NCBI GenBank assembly: GCA_910588045.1
Contig: CAJUPS010000081.1
Span: 1 to 14,502 of the forward strand
From: an uncultured Oscillospiraceae bacterium
GTDB taxonomy: Bacteria > Bacillota > Clostridia > Oscillospirales > Oscillospiraceae
Direction of reading: 5' to 3'
DNA: 14,502 bases
In this document: piece by piece, positions 1 to 6,995 of the stretch
How positions within the stretch are numbered: position 1 is the stretch's first letter
Layout of the letters: each line of letters begins with the position of its first letter
The notes under the pieces: model-generated
Databases searched by the model: none
What the model was told of the DNA's origin: nothing
What the model saw: only the letters and a program-made list of their open reading frames with translations
Position numbers and translations under genes: made by a program

Positions 1-70
1 AGCCCCCTTGAGGGTGCTTTTGGTTCTTTTCCCACAAGGGAAAAGAACGCCCCCGCGCCGACGAGGCGCG
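1..70. repeat. Cluster of three inverted repeats (hairpins)
   Basis: Three hairpins lie back to back. Positions 1-18 form an imperfect stem (AGCCCCCT/AGGGTGCT) followed by TTTT, which on the plus strand looks like a weak terminator for a gene outside the window. Positions 23-33 and 38-48 form a perfect 11-bp stem (GTTCTTTTCCC/GGGAAAAGAAC) around the loop ACAA. Positions 54-59 and 65-70 form a 6-bp stem (CGCGCC/GGCGCG). No coding potential is apparent. The compact arrangement resembles a dispersed intergenic repeat, but only one copy is in this window, so that cannot be tested here. Confidence 0.55.
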
Positions 71-83
71 AATCTAACAAAAA

Positions 84-114
84 GAAAAAAAGCGGTCGCG
101 GCGCGCAGCGCCGC
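84..114 (-). terminator. Intrinsic terminator of purE
   Basis: Read on the minus strand, the purE stop codon is followed within a few bases by a GC-rich hairpin (GCGGCGC, loop TGC, GCGCCGC at 114-98), then GACCGC and a run of seven T (91-85). An alternative fold pairs GCGGCGC with GCG-A-CCGC and puts the T-run directly after the stem. Either fold gives a convincing Rho-independent terminator. Confidence 0.8.
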
Positions 115-117
115 AGA

Positions 118-612
118 TTAAATGTTGAACTCCGCAGCAACCTCCGCATCGGCGGCGAGCGCCCTCGCCGCCCCCGCCGCGCGGTGCTCGTCCAACTTTG
201 CCGCCAGGATTTTGTCCTCTACGGACAAAATCTGGACGGCAAGCAAAGCGGCGTTGACGGCCCCGTCAACGGCAACCGTGGCGACCGGGATCCCGGAGGG
301 CATTTGTACCGTGGACAGGAGGGCGTCAACGCCGTCCATCGCGTTAGATTTCAGCGGGATCCCAACCACAGGCAGAGTGGTATTGGCCGCAAGCGCTCCC
401 GCTAAGTGGGCCGCCATCCCGGCGGCGGCAATGATTACGCCGAAGCCATTCCCCCTGGCCTCGCGGGCAAAGGCCCCCGCCTCGGCGGGGGTCCGGTGGG
501 CGGAATAGACGTGGACCTCGCAGGGTACGCCGAAGTCCTTGAGCGTATCGGCCGCCTTGCGCACCACGGGCAGATCGCTGGCGCTGCCCATGACGATCCC
601 AACCTTCTTCAT
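118..612 (-). CDS. purE: N5-carboxyaminoimidazole ribonucleotide mutase (class I PurE)
   Basis: This 164-residue cytosolic enzyme converts N5-CAIR to CAIR in de novo purine synthesis. Family landmarks are clear: the N-terminal GSASD phosphate-binding motif (residues 9-13), the SAHRTP motif with the catalytic His at 39 (residues 37-42), and AAAGMAAHLAG near residues 62-72. The length is typical for bacterial PurE. The start ATG (612-610, minus strand) has a GGAGG ribosome binding site 9 nt upstream. The gene is monocistronic within the window: it has its own terminator downstream and a ZTP riboswitch upstream. It is divergent from carAB. ZTP builds up when 10-formyl-THF is short, so control by this RNA ties purine synthesis to one-carbon supply. 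Confidence 0.97.
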   Translation of the reverse strand: MKKVGIVMGSASDLPVVRKAADTLKDFGVPCEVHVYSAHRTPAEAGAFAREARGNGFGVIIAAAGMAAHLAGALAANTTLPVVGIPLKSNAMDGVDALLSTVQMPSGIPVATVAVDGAVNAALLAVQILSVEDKILAAKLDEHRAAGAARALAADAEVAAEFNI

Positions 613-630
613 TGGCTGTTTCCTCCCTGA

Positions 631-677
631 ATAAAAAGTATATGGGCAGTCCTTCCCCCTATGGAAATGGACTGCCC
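631..677 (-). terminator. Regulatory terminator of the purE riboswitch
   Basis: On the minus strand, GGGCAGTCC (677-669) and GGACTGCCC (652-644) form a perfect 9-bp stem, followed by ATATACTTTTTATT. The 5' arm shares bases with the conserved UGGGC at the 3' end of the ZTP aptamer (678-674). Ligand binding and terminator formation should therefore exclude each other, which would give a transcriptional ON switch. Confidence 0.85.
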
Positions 678-738
678 AGACGGACGGCGAGACGCTCTAA
701 CCTGTTTCCGTGTGGTACTCCACTCTTCCGTCAGTCGC
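672..738 (-). ncRNA. ZTP riboswitch (pfl motif) aptamer
   Basis: The minus-strand RNA reads GACUGACGGAA, then a small hairpin GUGG-AGUA-CCAC (723-712), a GAA-containing joiner, and finally CCGUCUGGGC. GACGG (732-728) can pair with CCGUC (683-679). The order, spacing and conserved segments match my memory of the Clostridium pfl/ZTP riboswitch, which reads GACUGACGGAA...CCAC...CCGUCUGGGC. The terminator overlap and the position upstream of purE, a standard ZTP-riboswitch target, support the call. The family binds ZTP/ZMP, intermediates that rise when 10-formyltetrahydrofolate is limiting. No covariance search was run. Confidence 0.88.
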
Positions 739-770
739 AGGCAGATCTGTTTGATTGAAAATTCATCTTT

Positions 771-799
771 AGGCTACCATTTTCTTTTGAAAAAGGCAA
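771..799 (-). promoter_or_regulatory. Candidate purE promoter
   Basis: On the minus strand, TTGCCT (799-794), a 17-nt spacer and TAGCCT (776-771) preceded by TGG (extended -10) would start transcription at about 764, just upstream of the ZTP aptamer. The -10 is a poor match, so position and spacing carry most of the weight. Confidence 0.35.
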
Positions 800-883
800 G
801 AGATAAACCGACAGATTATTTCCTCCTTTGCCCCACTTCCGCTGGGTAACTTCCATAAATCGCAGGGATTTTCCCAATTTGGC

Positions 884-912
884 TTGACTTCCTCTGAAAA
901 CTGTGCAATAGT
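884..912 (+). promoter_or_regulatory. Candidate carAB promoter (extended -10)
   Basis: TTGACT (884-889), a 17-nt spacer, and AATAGT (907-912) preceded by TGC, an extended -10. This predicts a start near 919 and a leader of about 170 nt before carA. It sits immediately upstream of the leader ORF and the attenuator-like terminator. Confidence 0.6.
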
Positions 913-954
913 TGCAATGATAAACTGTCAGGATAGAGAGAGGAGCGTCCGGCC

Positions 955-1020
955 ATGGGAAAAAGCGTGTTCTTGAGCGGCATCGTGTCCGGCGGGCTCG
1001 CCCTCTCTTTCATCATTTGA
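955..1020 (+). CDS. Putative 21-residue leader peptide of carAB
   Basis: This short ORF begins MGKSVFLSG and ends SFII, followed by TGA. It has a strong AGGAG ribosome binding site (941-945) 9 nt before its ATG. It lies between the candidate promoter and the terminator in front of carA, and its stop codon is only 5 nt from the first arm of that terminator. A ribosome finishing this ORF would cover the arm. That is the geometry of leader-peptide attenuators such as E. coli pyrBI, though the sequence is not similar. The peptide is hydrophobic and has no run of arginine codons. It could also be a small membrane peptide or a chance ORF. Confidence 0.45.
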   Translation: MGKSVFLSGIVSGGLALSFII

Positions 1021-1025
1021 CCCCT

Positions 1026-1075
1026 CCCGGCGTCACGGGCCGTTCCGCTGTCCGTGTCCGCCGGGCTTTTCTTTT
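1026..1075 (+). terminator. Strong intrinsic terminator upstream of carA (attenuator)
   Basis: CCCGGCG (1026-1032) pairs with CGCCGGG (1059-1065), and an inner CACGG (1034-1038) pairs with CCGTG (1052-1056). The T-rich tract CTTTTCTTTT follows. It ends 3 nt before the carA ribosome binding site, so transcription from the upstream promoter must read through it to express carAB. Confidence 0.85.
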
Positions 1076-1092
1076 ACAAAGGAGGAACGCGG

Positions 1093-2190
1093 ATGATCCG
1101 ACAATATGACGGCAAAATCGTTCTGCCCGACGGCAGCGAGTACCCCGGCTGCCGCTTCGGGGCCCGGGAGGACCGGGTGTGCGAGCTGGTGTTCAACACC
1201 TCCATGGTGGGCTACCAGGAGATCGTCTCCGACCCGTCCTACACCGGGCAGCTGGTAGTGATGACCTATCCCATTATCGGCAACTACGGCGTCACCGACG
1301 AGGACTACGAGACCAAGATCCCCTCCATCGGCGGCCTGGTGGTCCGGGAGTACAACGACATCCCCAGCAACTTCCGCTACACCAAGACCCTCTCGGAGAT
1401 CCTGGAGGACCACAATATCCCCGCCATCGAGGGCGTGGACACCCGGCGCCTCACCCGGGCCATCCGGGACGAGGGCAGCTGCAAGGCCCTGCTCACCGGT
1501 CTGGATGTCCCCGCAGAGGAGGCCGTCGAGCGGCTGAACGCCACGGAGCTGCGCCATGACCAGGTGCCCCAGGTCAGCTGCCGCAAGCGCTGGTACGCCC
1601 GGACCTCCAACCACCGCTATACGGTGGTTGCCGTGGACTGCGGCATCAAGCTGAATATCGTCCGCTCCCTCAACGCCCGGGGCTGCAATGTCACCGTGGT
1701 GCCCTACGACACCCCCGCCCGGGTCATCGAGGACATGGAACCCGACGGCGTGTTCCTCTCCAACGGCCCCGGGGACCCGGAGGACGTGGGGCCGGTCATC
1801 GAGCTGGTGCGCCGACTCCGGGGGAAATTCCCCATCTTCGGCATCTGCCTGGGCCACCAGATGATCGCCCTGGCCTACGGCGGGCGGACCTACAAGCTGA
1901 AATTCGGCCACCGGGGCGGCAACCACCCCGTCAAGGACCTCTCCACCGGCAAGCTGGAGATCACCAGCCAGAATCACTCCTTCGCCGTGGACGCCGCCTC
2001 CCTCCCGGGGACGGGGCTGGAGGTCACCCATATCAATTTGCTGGACAGCACGGTGGAGGGACTGGCCTGCCCCGCGGACCGGGTGTTCTCCGTCCAGTAC
2101 CACCCGGAGAGCGCCCCCGGTCCCCAGGACAGCGGGTATCTGTTCGACCGGTTCATTCAGATGATGGAGGAGGGAAAGCACCATGCCTAA
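1093..2190 (+). CDS. carA: Carbamoyl-phosphate synthase small (glutaminase) subunit
   Basis: A 365-residue cytosolic glutamine amidotransferase subunit that hydrolyses glutamine and channels ammonia to CarB. The N-terminal CPSase small-chain domain covers about residues 1-140 (MVGYQEIVSDPSYTGQ is typical). The class I amidotransferase domain follows, with the nucleophile Cys252 in GICLGHQ and the His337/Glu339 pair in QYHPES. I chose the ATG at 1093 because AAAGGAGG (1078-1085) precedes it. An in-frame ATG at 1054 lies inside the terminator stem and has no ribosome binding site. The length is normal for the family. The gene overlaps carB by 8 nt, implying translational coupling and balanced subunits. 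The upstream leader suggests control by attenuation. Confidence 0.97.
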   Translation: MIRQYDGKIVLPDGSEYPGCRFGAREDRVCELVFNTSMVGYQEIVSDPSYTGQLVVMTYPIIGNYGVTDEDYETKIPSIGGLVVREYNDIPSNFRYTKTLSEILEDHNIPAIEGVDTRRLTRAIRDEGSCKALLTGLDVPAEEAVERLNATELRHDQVPQVSCRKRWYARTSNHRYTVVAVDCGIKLNIVRSLNARGCNVTVVPYDTPARVIEDMEPDGVFLSNGPGDPEDVGPVIELVRRLRGKFPIFGICLGHQMIALAYGGRTYKLKFGHRGGNHPVKDLSTGKLEITSQNHSFAVDAASLPGTGLEVTHINLLDSTVEGLACPADRVFSVQYHPESAPGPQDSGYLFDRFIQMMEEGKHHA

Positions 2191-5100
2191 GAGGACGGAC
2201 CTGAAAAAAATCCTGGTCATCGGCTCCGGCCCCATCGTCATCGGACAGGCCGCCGAGTTCGACTACGCGGGCACCCAGGCGTGCCTGGCCCTCCGGGAGG
2301 AGGGCTACGAGGTCATCCTGGCCAACTCCAACCCCGCCACCATCATGACCGATACCACCATCGCCGACAAGGTCTACATGGAGCCCCTGACAGTGGAGTA
2401 TCTGGCGAAGATCCTCCGCTTTGAGCGCCCCGACGCCATCGTCCCCGGCATCGGGGGCCAGACGGGGCTGAACCTGGCCATGGAGCTCCAGCGCCAGGGC
2501 ATTCTGGACGAGTGCGGCGTGGAGCTGCTGGGCACCAGCTACGAGAGCATCCAGAAGGCTGAGGACCGGGAATTATTTAAGGAACTCTGTCTGGGCCTGG
2601 GCGAGCCGGTGGTCCCCTCCGAGATCACCCGCTCTGTGGACGAGGCCCTCCGGGCGGCGGAGGACATCGGCTACCCCGTCATCCTCCGCCCCGCCTTCAC
2701 CCTGGGGGGCACCGGCGGCGGCTTCGCGGGCAGCGAGGACGAGCTGCGGGAGATGATGCGCAACGCCCTGGAGCTGTCCCCGGTCCACCAGGTGCTCATC
2801 GAGAAGAGCATCAAGGGTTACAAGGAGATCGAGTACGAGGTCATGCGGGACGCCAACGACACCGCCATCACCGTCTGCAACATGGAGAACATCGACCCCG
2901 TGGGCATCCACACCGGGGACTCCATCGTGGTGGCCCCCAGCCAGACCCTCACCAACAAGGAGTACCACCTCCTCCGGGACAGCGCCCTGCGGCTCATCCG
3001 GGCGCTGAAGATCGAGGGCGGGTGCAACGTCCAGTTCGCCTTGGACCCCCAGAGCTTCCAATATTACGTCATCGAGGTCAACCCCCGGGTGTCCCGGTCC
3101 TCGGCTCTCGCCAGCAAGGCCAGCGGCTATCCCATCGCCCGTGTCTCCGCGAAAATCTCCGTGGGGATGCACCTGGATGAAATCCGCCTTGCCAACACCC
3201 CCGCCTGCTTCGAGCCCGCGCTGGACTACGTGGTCACCAAAATGCCCCGGTTCCCCTTCGACAAGTTCGGCTCCGCCAGCAACCGCCTGTCCACCCAGAT
3301 GAAGGCCACCGGCGAGGTCATGGCCGTGGGCCGGACCCTCCAGGAGAGCATCCTCAAGGCCGTCCGTTCCCTGGAGGGCGGCGTGGGCCACATCTATATG
3401 GAGAAGTTCAACGACTACTCCGAGAAGGAGCTGCTGGACTACATCAAACTGGGCACCGACGACCGGATTTTCGCCATCGCCGAGCTCATGAGCCGGGGCA
3501 CCGACTTAGGCCAGATCTGCACCGCCACTCAGATCGACATGCTCTTCCTGGACAAGATCTGCAACATCGTCCACTATGAGAGCGAGATCAAGGCCCGCCC
3601 CTGGGACCCGGACATGCTCCGCCGGGCCAAACGCCGGGGCTTCTCCGACAAGGCCGTGGCCTGGCTGTGGAAGTGCACCGAGCGGGAGGTCTATGAGAAG
3701 CGGAGGGAGCTGGGCCTCTTCCCGGTCTACAAAATGATCGACACCTGCGCCGGGGAGTTCGACAGCTATGTCCCCTACTTCTACTCCACCTATGAGAGCG
3801 AGAACGAGTCCGTGGTCTCCCCCCACAAGAAGATCATCGTCCTGGGCTCCGGCCCCATCCGCATCGGCCAGGGGGTGGAGTTCGACTACTCCACCGTCCA
3901 CGCCGTCCAGACCATCAAGAAGAGCGGCTACGACGCCATCATCATCAACAACAACCCCGAGACCGTCTCCACGGACTACACCTGCTCCGACAAGCTCTAC
4001 TTCGAGCCCCTGACGGTGGAGGACGTGATGAACATCGTGGAGCTGGAGAAACCGGAGGGCGTCATCGCCTCCCTGGGCGGGCAGACCGCCATCAACCTGG
4101 CCCAGCCCCTCCGGGACCACGGGGTGAAGATCATCGGCACGGACTGCGAGGCCATCGAGCGGGCCGAGGACCGGAAGATCTTCGAGCGGGTCCTCCACGA
4201 GCTGGACATCCCCCAGCCCAGGGGCGAGGCCGTCACCAACCTGGCCGACGGCGTGCGGGCCGCCCGGGAGATCGGCTACCCGGTGCTGGTGCGCCCCTCC
4301 TTCGTGCTGGGGGGACGGGCCATGGAGATCGTGGCCAATGAGGAGATGCTGCGCCGCTACCTCAAGACCGCCGTGGAGGTGGACGAGTCCAAGCCGGTGC
4401 TGGTGGACAAGTACATCATCGGCAAAGAGGTGGAGGTGGACGCCATCTGCGACGGGACGGACGTATTTGTCCCCGGCGTCATGGAGCTGGTGGAGCGCAC
4501 CGGGGTCCACTCCGGCGACTCCGTCAGCGTATACCCCACCTTCTCCATCTCCCAGGACGTGAAGGAGGTCATCCTGGACTATACCCGGAAGCTGGGGCTG
4601 GGCATCGGCATCGTGGGGCTGTACAACATCCAGTTCATCGTGGACCGGGAGGAGAAGGTCTACATCATCGAGGTCAACCCCCGGTCCTCCCGGACGGTGC
4701 CCTTCCTCTCCAAGGCCACCGGGTACTCCCTGGCGGACATCGCCACCAAGGTCATCCTGGGGGAGAGCCTGCGGGACCAGGGCATCACGGAGCTGTACCC
4801 CCCGGAGAAGAAGCGGTGGTACTGCAAGGTCCCCGTGTTCTCCTTCAGCAAGCTCAGCGGCCTGGACGCCTACCTCTCCCCGGAGATGAAGTCCACCGGC
4901 GAGGCCATCGGCTACGACGACCGCCTGCCCTACGCCCTCTACAAGGCCATGCAGGCCGCCGGGATGAACCTCCAGGACCACGGCACGGTGCTGCTGAGCA
5001 TCAGTGTGGAGGACCTGGAGGAGGCGCTGCCCCTGGTGCGGCGGTTCTACCGTATGGGCTTCAACATCGAGGCCACCACCGGTACGGCGCGGTTCCTCAA

Positions 5101-5365
5101 GGAGCACGGCATCCGTACCCGGGTGAAGCGGGACTACACCGAGGACCCCGCCGACATCACCGAGGCCATGCGCAGCGGCAAGGTAGCCTACCTGGTGAAC
5201 ACCCGGGACCCCAACTCCTCCGAGCACGTGAGCGCCGGGTTTGAGATGCGGCGGCTGGCCATCGAGAACAGTGTGACGACGTTCACCTCCCTAGACACGG
5301 TGAGCGCCCTGCTGGACGTTCTGGAGGCCATCTCCAGCCGGATCTCCACCATCGACGCGGTGTGA
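2183..5365 (+). CDS. carB: Carbamoyl-phosphate synthase large subunit
   Basis: A 1060-residue synthase subunit that makes carbamoyl phosphate from bicarbonate, ammonia and two ATP, feeding pyrimidine and arginine synthesis. The internal duplication is plain. The first half opens with KKILVIGSGPIVIGQ and has its ATP-grasp glycine loop LGGTGGG at 174-180. The second half opens at residue 549 with KKIIVLGSGPIRIGQ and has LGGR at 709-712. An oligomerisation region lies at about 400-546. The MGS-like allosteric domain (about 936-1060) includes TTGTAR and VNT, motifs of the nucleotide-effector site. Length is normal and I see no frameshift. The gene ends 119 nt before a strong terminator. Confidence 0.98.
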   Translation: MPKRTDLKKILVIGSGPIVIGQAAEFDYAGTQACLALREEGYEVILANSNPATIMTDTTIADKVYMEPLTVEYLAKILRFERPDAIVPGIGGQTGLNLAMELQRQGILDECGVELLGTSYESIQKAEDRELFKELCLGLGEPVVPSEITRSVDEALRAAEDIGYPVILRPAFTLGGTGGGFAGSEDELREMMRNALELSPVHQVLIEKSIKGYKEIEYEVMRDANDTAITVCNMENIDPVGIHTGDSIVVAPSQTLTNKEYHLLRDSALRLIRALKIEGGCNVQFALDPQSFQYYVIEVNPRVSRSSALASKASGYPIARVSAKISVGMHLDEIRLANTPACFEPALDYVVTKMPRFPFDKFGSASNRLSTQMKATGEVMAVGRTLQESILKAVRSLEGGVGHIYMEKFNDYSEKELLDYIKLGTDDRIFAIAELMSRGTDLGQICTATQIDMLFLDKICNIVHYESEIKARPWDPDMLRRAKRRGFSDKAVAWLWKCTEREVYEKRRELGLFPVYKMIDTCAGEFDSYVPYFYSTYESENESVVSPHKKIIVLGSGPIRIGQGVEFDYSTVHAVQTIKKSGYDAIIINNNPETVSTDYTCSDKLYFEPLTVEDVMNIVELEKPEGVIASLGGQTAINLAQPLRDHGVKIIGTDCEAIERAEDRKIFERVLHELDIPQPRGEAVTNLADGVRAAREIGYPVLVRPSFVLGGRAMEIVANEEMLRRYLKTAVEVDESKPVLVDKYIIGKEVEVDAICDGTDVFVPGVMELVERTGVHSGDSVSVYPTFSISQDVKEVILDYTRKLGLGIGIVGLYNIQFIVDREEKVYIIEVNPRSSRTVPFLSKATGYSLADIATKVILGESLRDQGITELYPPEKKRWYCKVPVFSFSKLSGLDAYLSPEMKSTGEAIGYDDRLPYALYKAMQAAGMNLQDHGTVLLSISVEDLEEALPLVRRFYRMGFNIEATTGTARFLKEHGIRTRVKRDYTEDPADITEAMRSGKVAYLVNTRDPNSSEHVSAGFEMRRLAIENSVTTFTSLDTVSALLDVLEAISSRISTIDAV

Positions 5366-5484
5366 CAAATCTTTTTTTCAGATTTTAGACTTTTGTAACA
5401 ATCTGTGCTGGTTTTGTTAACAACCTTCGGGTATCCTTAATCTTGCAAGTGACAAGACTTCTTTTTCATCTGATCCTCCAAACC
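5366..5484. other. AT-richer intergenic stretch after carB
   Basis: There is no ORF with a ribosome binding site here. A weak AAATCT/AGATTT inverted repeat around a T-run sits at about 5368-5386, right after the carB stop; it could help termination but is short and AT-rich. A small palindrome TTGTTAACAA lies near 5413-5422. I see no other structure. Confidence 0.4.
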
Positions 5485-5525
5485 ATAGAAAAACTCCGGC
5501 AGCTGCGCTGCCGGAGTTTTTCTAT
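5485..5525. terminator. Bidirectional intrinsic terminator after carB
   Basis: An 18-bp perfect stem runs between 5485-5502 and 5508-5525, with a 19th pair closing a TGC loop. The core is ACTCCGGCAG/CTGCCGGAGT. A-run and T-run flanks let it work in both directions: TTTTT on the plus strand at 5517-5521 and the complementary run at 5489-5493 on the minus strand. It isolates carAB from the downstream operon. Confidence 0.92.
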
Positions 5526-5574
5526 CTGACTGTCAAAACAGTCCGGCGGTCTCTTTGACAAAAAAGTATAATGC

Positions 5575-5603
5575 TTGCTTTTTGAGGGGTAATTGGATAT
5601 AAT
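5575..5603 (+). promoter_or_regulatory. Promoter of the Dabb-M60-SLH gene cluster
   Basis: TTGCTT (5575-5580), a 17-nt spacer and a perfect TATAAT (5598-5603) predict a start near 5610, about 27 nt before the first ATG. A nearby TTGACA (5555-5560) has a TATAAT only 6 nt later (5567-5572), and no suitable -10 lies 16-18 nt downstream, so I do not use it. Confidence 0.7.
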
Positions 5604-5636
5604 AGGAGCAACTTTGTAAGGAAGGAAAATGAAACC

Positions 5637-5918
5637 ATGATTAAGCACATTGTCATGTGGAAATTCCAGCCGGGCACCGAGGCGGAGCAGCGGCAGTTCC
5701 TGGACGGACTGAGGGACCTGTTCGGGGTCATCCCCCAGATCCGGGAGCAGGAGATCGGCGTGAACACCCTCCCCGGCAACTACGACGCGGTCCTCGTCTC
5801 CACCTTCGACTCCGTAGAGGACCTGGCCGCCTATAAGAACGATCCCCGCCACCAGGCGGTGTCGGCGCTGTGCCGGGCCATCCGCACCGACCGGGTGGCC
5901 GTGGACTACGAGGTCTGA
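5637..5918 (+). CDS. Dabb-family (stress responsive A/B barrel) protein
   Basis: This 93-residue protein begins MIKHIVMWKF and contains the pattern of small dimeric alpha/beta-barrel (Dabb) proteins. An N-terminal beta strand with a conserved His is followed by a helix (about 17-33), then strands with AVLVSTF and the stretch DLAAYKNDPRH. It is probably cytosolic: there is no signal peptide. The family's role is poorly defined, ranging from stress-linked functions to ligand binding and, in a few members, enzyme activity. The ATG at 5637 is preceded by AAGGAAGGA (5618-5626). It is the first gene after the cluster promoter, and only 3 nt separate it from the next ORF, so the two are co-transcribed. 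Confidence 0.9.
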   Translation: MIKHIVMWKFQPGTEAEQRQFLDGLRDLFGVIPQIREQEIGVNTLPGNYDAVLVSTFDSVEDLAAYKNDPRHQAVSALCRAIRTDRVAVDYEV

Positions 5919-5921
5919 GCC

Positions 5922-6980
5922 ATGGCGGCGCGGTTGGACAGCTTCGCTCTGTCGGAGCTGGCGGCGAAGCCGGAGGACGCCTTTCGCCTGGTCAGCCTGG
6001 CGATGGCGGAGGGACGGCGGGTCCCCGGCTACGGCGGGGATTACTACTACTACCGCATCGGCGACGCGGCCGTGGTCATCCGCACCCGCCTGGACCCGGA
6101 GAGCGGCGAGGAGGAGCTGCTGGGCATGGACACCCACGCCGCCACCGGCTGCCGCTGGACCTGCCGGGTGGTGAGGACGGAGACCGGCGATCCCCTCAGC
6201 CGCCGGGCGCTGGTGCACCGGGAGGGCTGCGAGGATACGGCGGTGGTGGACCTGGTGTGCGCGGACGTGCTGCCGGACATCCGGGAGGGGGACGAGCTGT
6301 GCCTGGGCATGGTGGGCTTCCCCCTGCGGGTGTCCTACGACGAGGGGGCGCAGGTCCCCGGCGTGGTGGAGGCCCAGGGGGAGACGGTGCTGCTCCAGGG
6401 CGTGGTCAAGGACGCCCGGGTGGGGGAGACCTACCTGGGCATGGAGCCCCTGACCAGGTTCATCAGCGTCACCGCGTCCACCCGGATGGGGGATGTGGAG
6501 CTGTGCCACCCCATGGAGATGGTGGCGGAGCACCAGCGGGACCTGGTGAAGCCGGGGACGGTGGTGTCCGCCCAGTGCGTCCTCTCCGGGGACTGCGCGG
6601 TGGGGGAGTACGCCGGGGGCGTCGTCTTCGGCGAGGAACAGAATCTGGCGGTGCTGCGGGCCTTCTTCCGGGACGGCGACGTCCAGAGGCTGCGCCCGGT
6701 GCTGCGCAGCGACTGCGCCTGCACCTTCCTGGAAAACCGGCAGGAGGGCCAGGAGAACGCCCTGGCGCTGCTGGACATGGTCCGGCGGGACCTGGACGGC
6801 GCGGGGATGACCCGGGTGGTCCCCGGGCATCTGACAAACGAGGGCGGGCGGCGGTGCCTCCTTCTGGGAAATGAGAAGGGGTTCGCGTTTCTGTGCCTGC
6901 TGGAAGCGGACAGCCTGGGGAGGCTGCGGGAGATCGCCGTGACCAGAGACCCCCGGTATGACTTTGAGACCGACGAATAA
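5922..6980 (+). CDS. Unrecognised 352-residue protein
   Basis: I do not recognise this protein. It has no signal peptide or membrane segment and is acidic. Residues 1-220 look beta-rich, with a Tyr-rich patch (DYYYYR at about 43-48), and the middle part (about 90-200) could hold an OB-like barrel. The last 110 residues, from AVLRAFFRDGDVQRLRPVL onward, have the helix-then-strands rhythm of an NTF2/SnoaL-like domain; this is a pattern impression only. It starts 3 nt after the Dabb gene with little ribosome binding site, suggesting coupled translation. It ends 15 nt before the M60 peptidase gene. The coding region is intact, and codon use matches its neighbours. Confidence 0.75.
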   Translation: MAARLDSFALSELAAKPEDAFRLVSLAMAEGRRVPGYGGDYYYYRIGDAAVVIRTRLDPESGEEELLGMDTHAATGCRWTCRVVRTETGDPLSRRALVHREGCEDTAVVDLVCADVLPDIREGDELCLGMVGFPLRVSYDEGAQVPGVVEAQGETVLLQGVVKDARVGETYLGMEPLTRFISVTASTRMGDVELCHPMEMVAEHQRDLVKPGTVVSAQCVLSGDCAVGEYAGGVVFGEEQNLAVLRAFFRDGDVQRLRPVLRSDCACTFLENRQEGQENALALLDMVRRDLDGAGMTRVVPGHLTNEGGRRCLLLGNEKGFAFLCLLEADSLGRLREIAVTRDPRYDFETDE

Positions 6981-6995
6981 AATGAGGAGGCTGCT

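Larger units (their letters stand above)
935..1075 (+). promoter_or_regulatory. carAB attenuator leader with competing folds
   Basis: Three mutually constraining structures are visible. (a) 935-947 (containing AGAGAGG and GCG, bulged A at 944) pairs with 999-1010 and would hide the leader ORF's ribosome binding site. (b) 987-997 pairs with 1056-1066 over 11 contiguous positions, including two G-U pairs, and would capture the 3' arm of the terminator as an antiterminator. (c) The terminator itself is at 1026-1066. I see no convincing PyrR-binding loop (AGUCC-GAGAGG type), so the sensor is unclear. Confidence 0.5.

Noticed and set aside
661..849. A 62-codon plus-strand ORF in the purE-carA intergenic region
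   Set aside because: It overlaps the ZTP riboswitch and terminator on the other strand, lacks a ribosome binding site, and has no familiar sequence.
816..1016. A 66-codon minus-strand ORF opposite the carAB leader
   Set aside because: It lies across the carAB promoter and leader ORF and has no convincing ribosome binding site; it is probably a by-product of the structured leader.
1054..1092. An upstream in-frame ATG giving carA 13 extra residues
   Set aside because: It lies inside the terminator hairpin without a ribosome binding site, whereas ATG 1093 has AAAGGAGG at good spacing and matches the usual CarA N-terminus.
1033..2241. A 402-codon minus-strand ORF opposite carA
   Set aside because: It is a mirror of a GC-rich gene with no ribosome binding site and no recognisable motif; carA on the plus strand is unmistakable.
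3506..5227. A 573-codon minus-strand ORF opposite carB
   Set aside because: It is a shadow of carB with the same biased composition and no independent start signals.
5555..5572. TTGACA and TATAAT close together as a promoter
   Set aside because: The spacer is only 6 nt, far from the 16-18 nt needed; the TTGCTT/TATAAT pair at 5575-5603 fits better.
5629..5640. A three-codon ORF (Met-Lys-Pro-stop) overlapping the Dabb start as ATGA, plus a similar five-codon ORF at 6982-6999 before the M60 gene
   Set aside because: Both are short enough to arise by chance from A/G-rich ribosome binding site regions; the main starts have good ribosome binding sites of their own.
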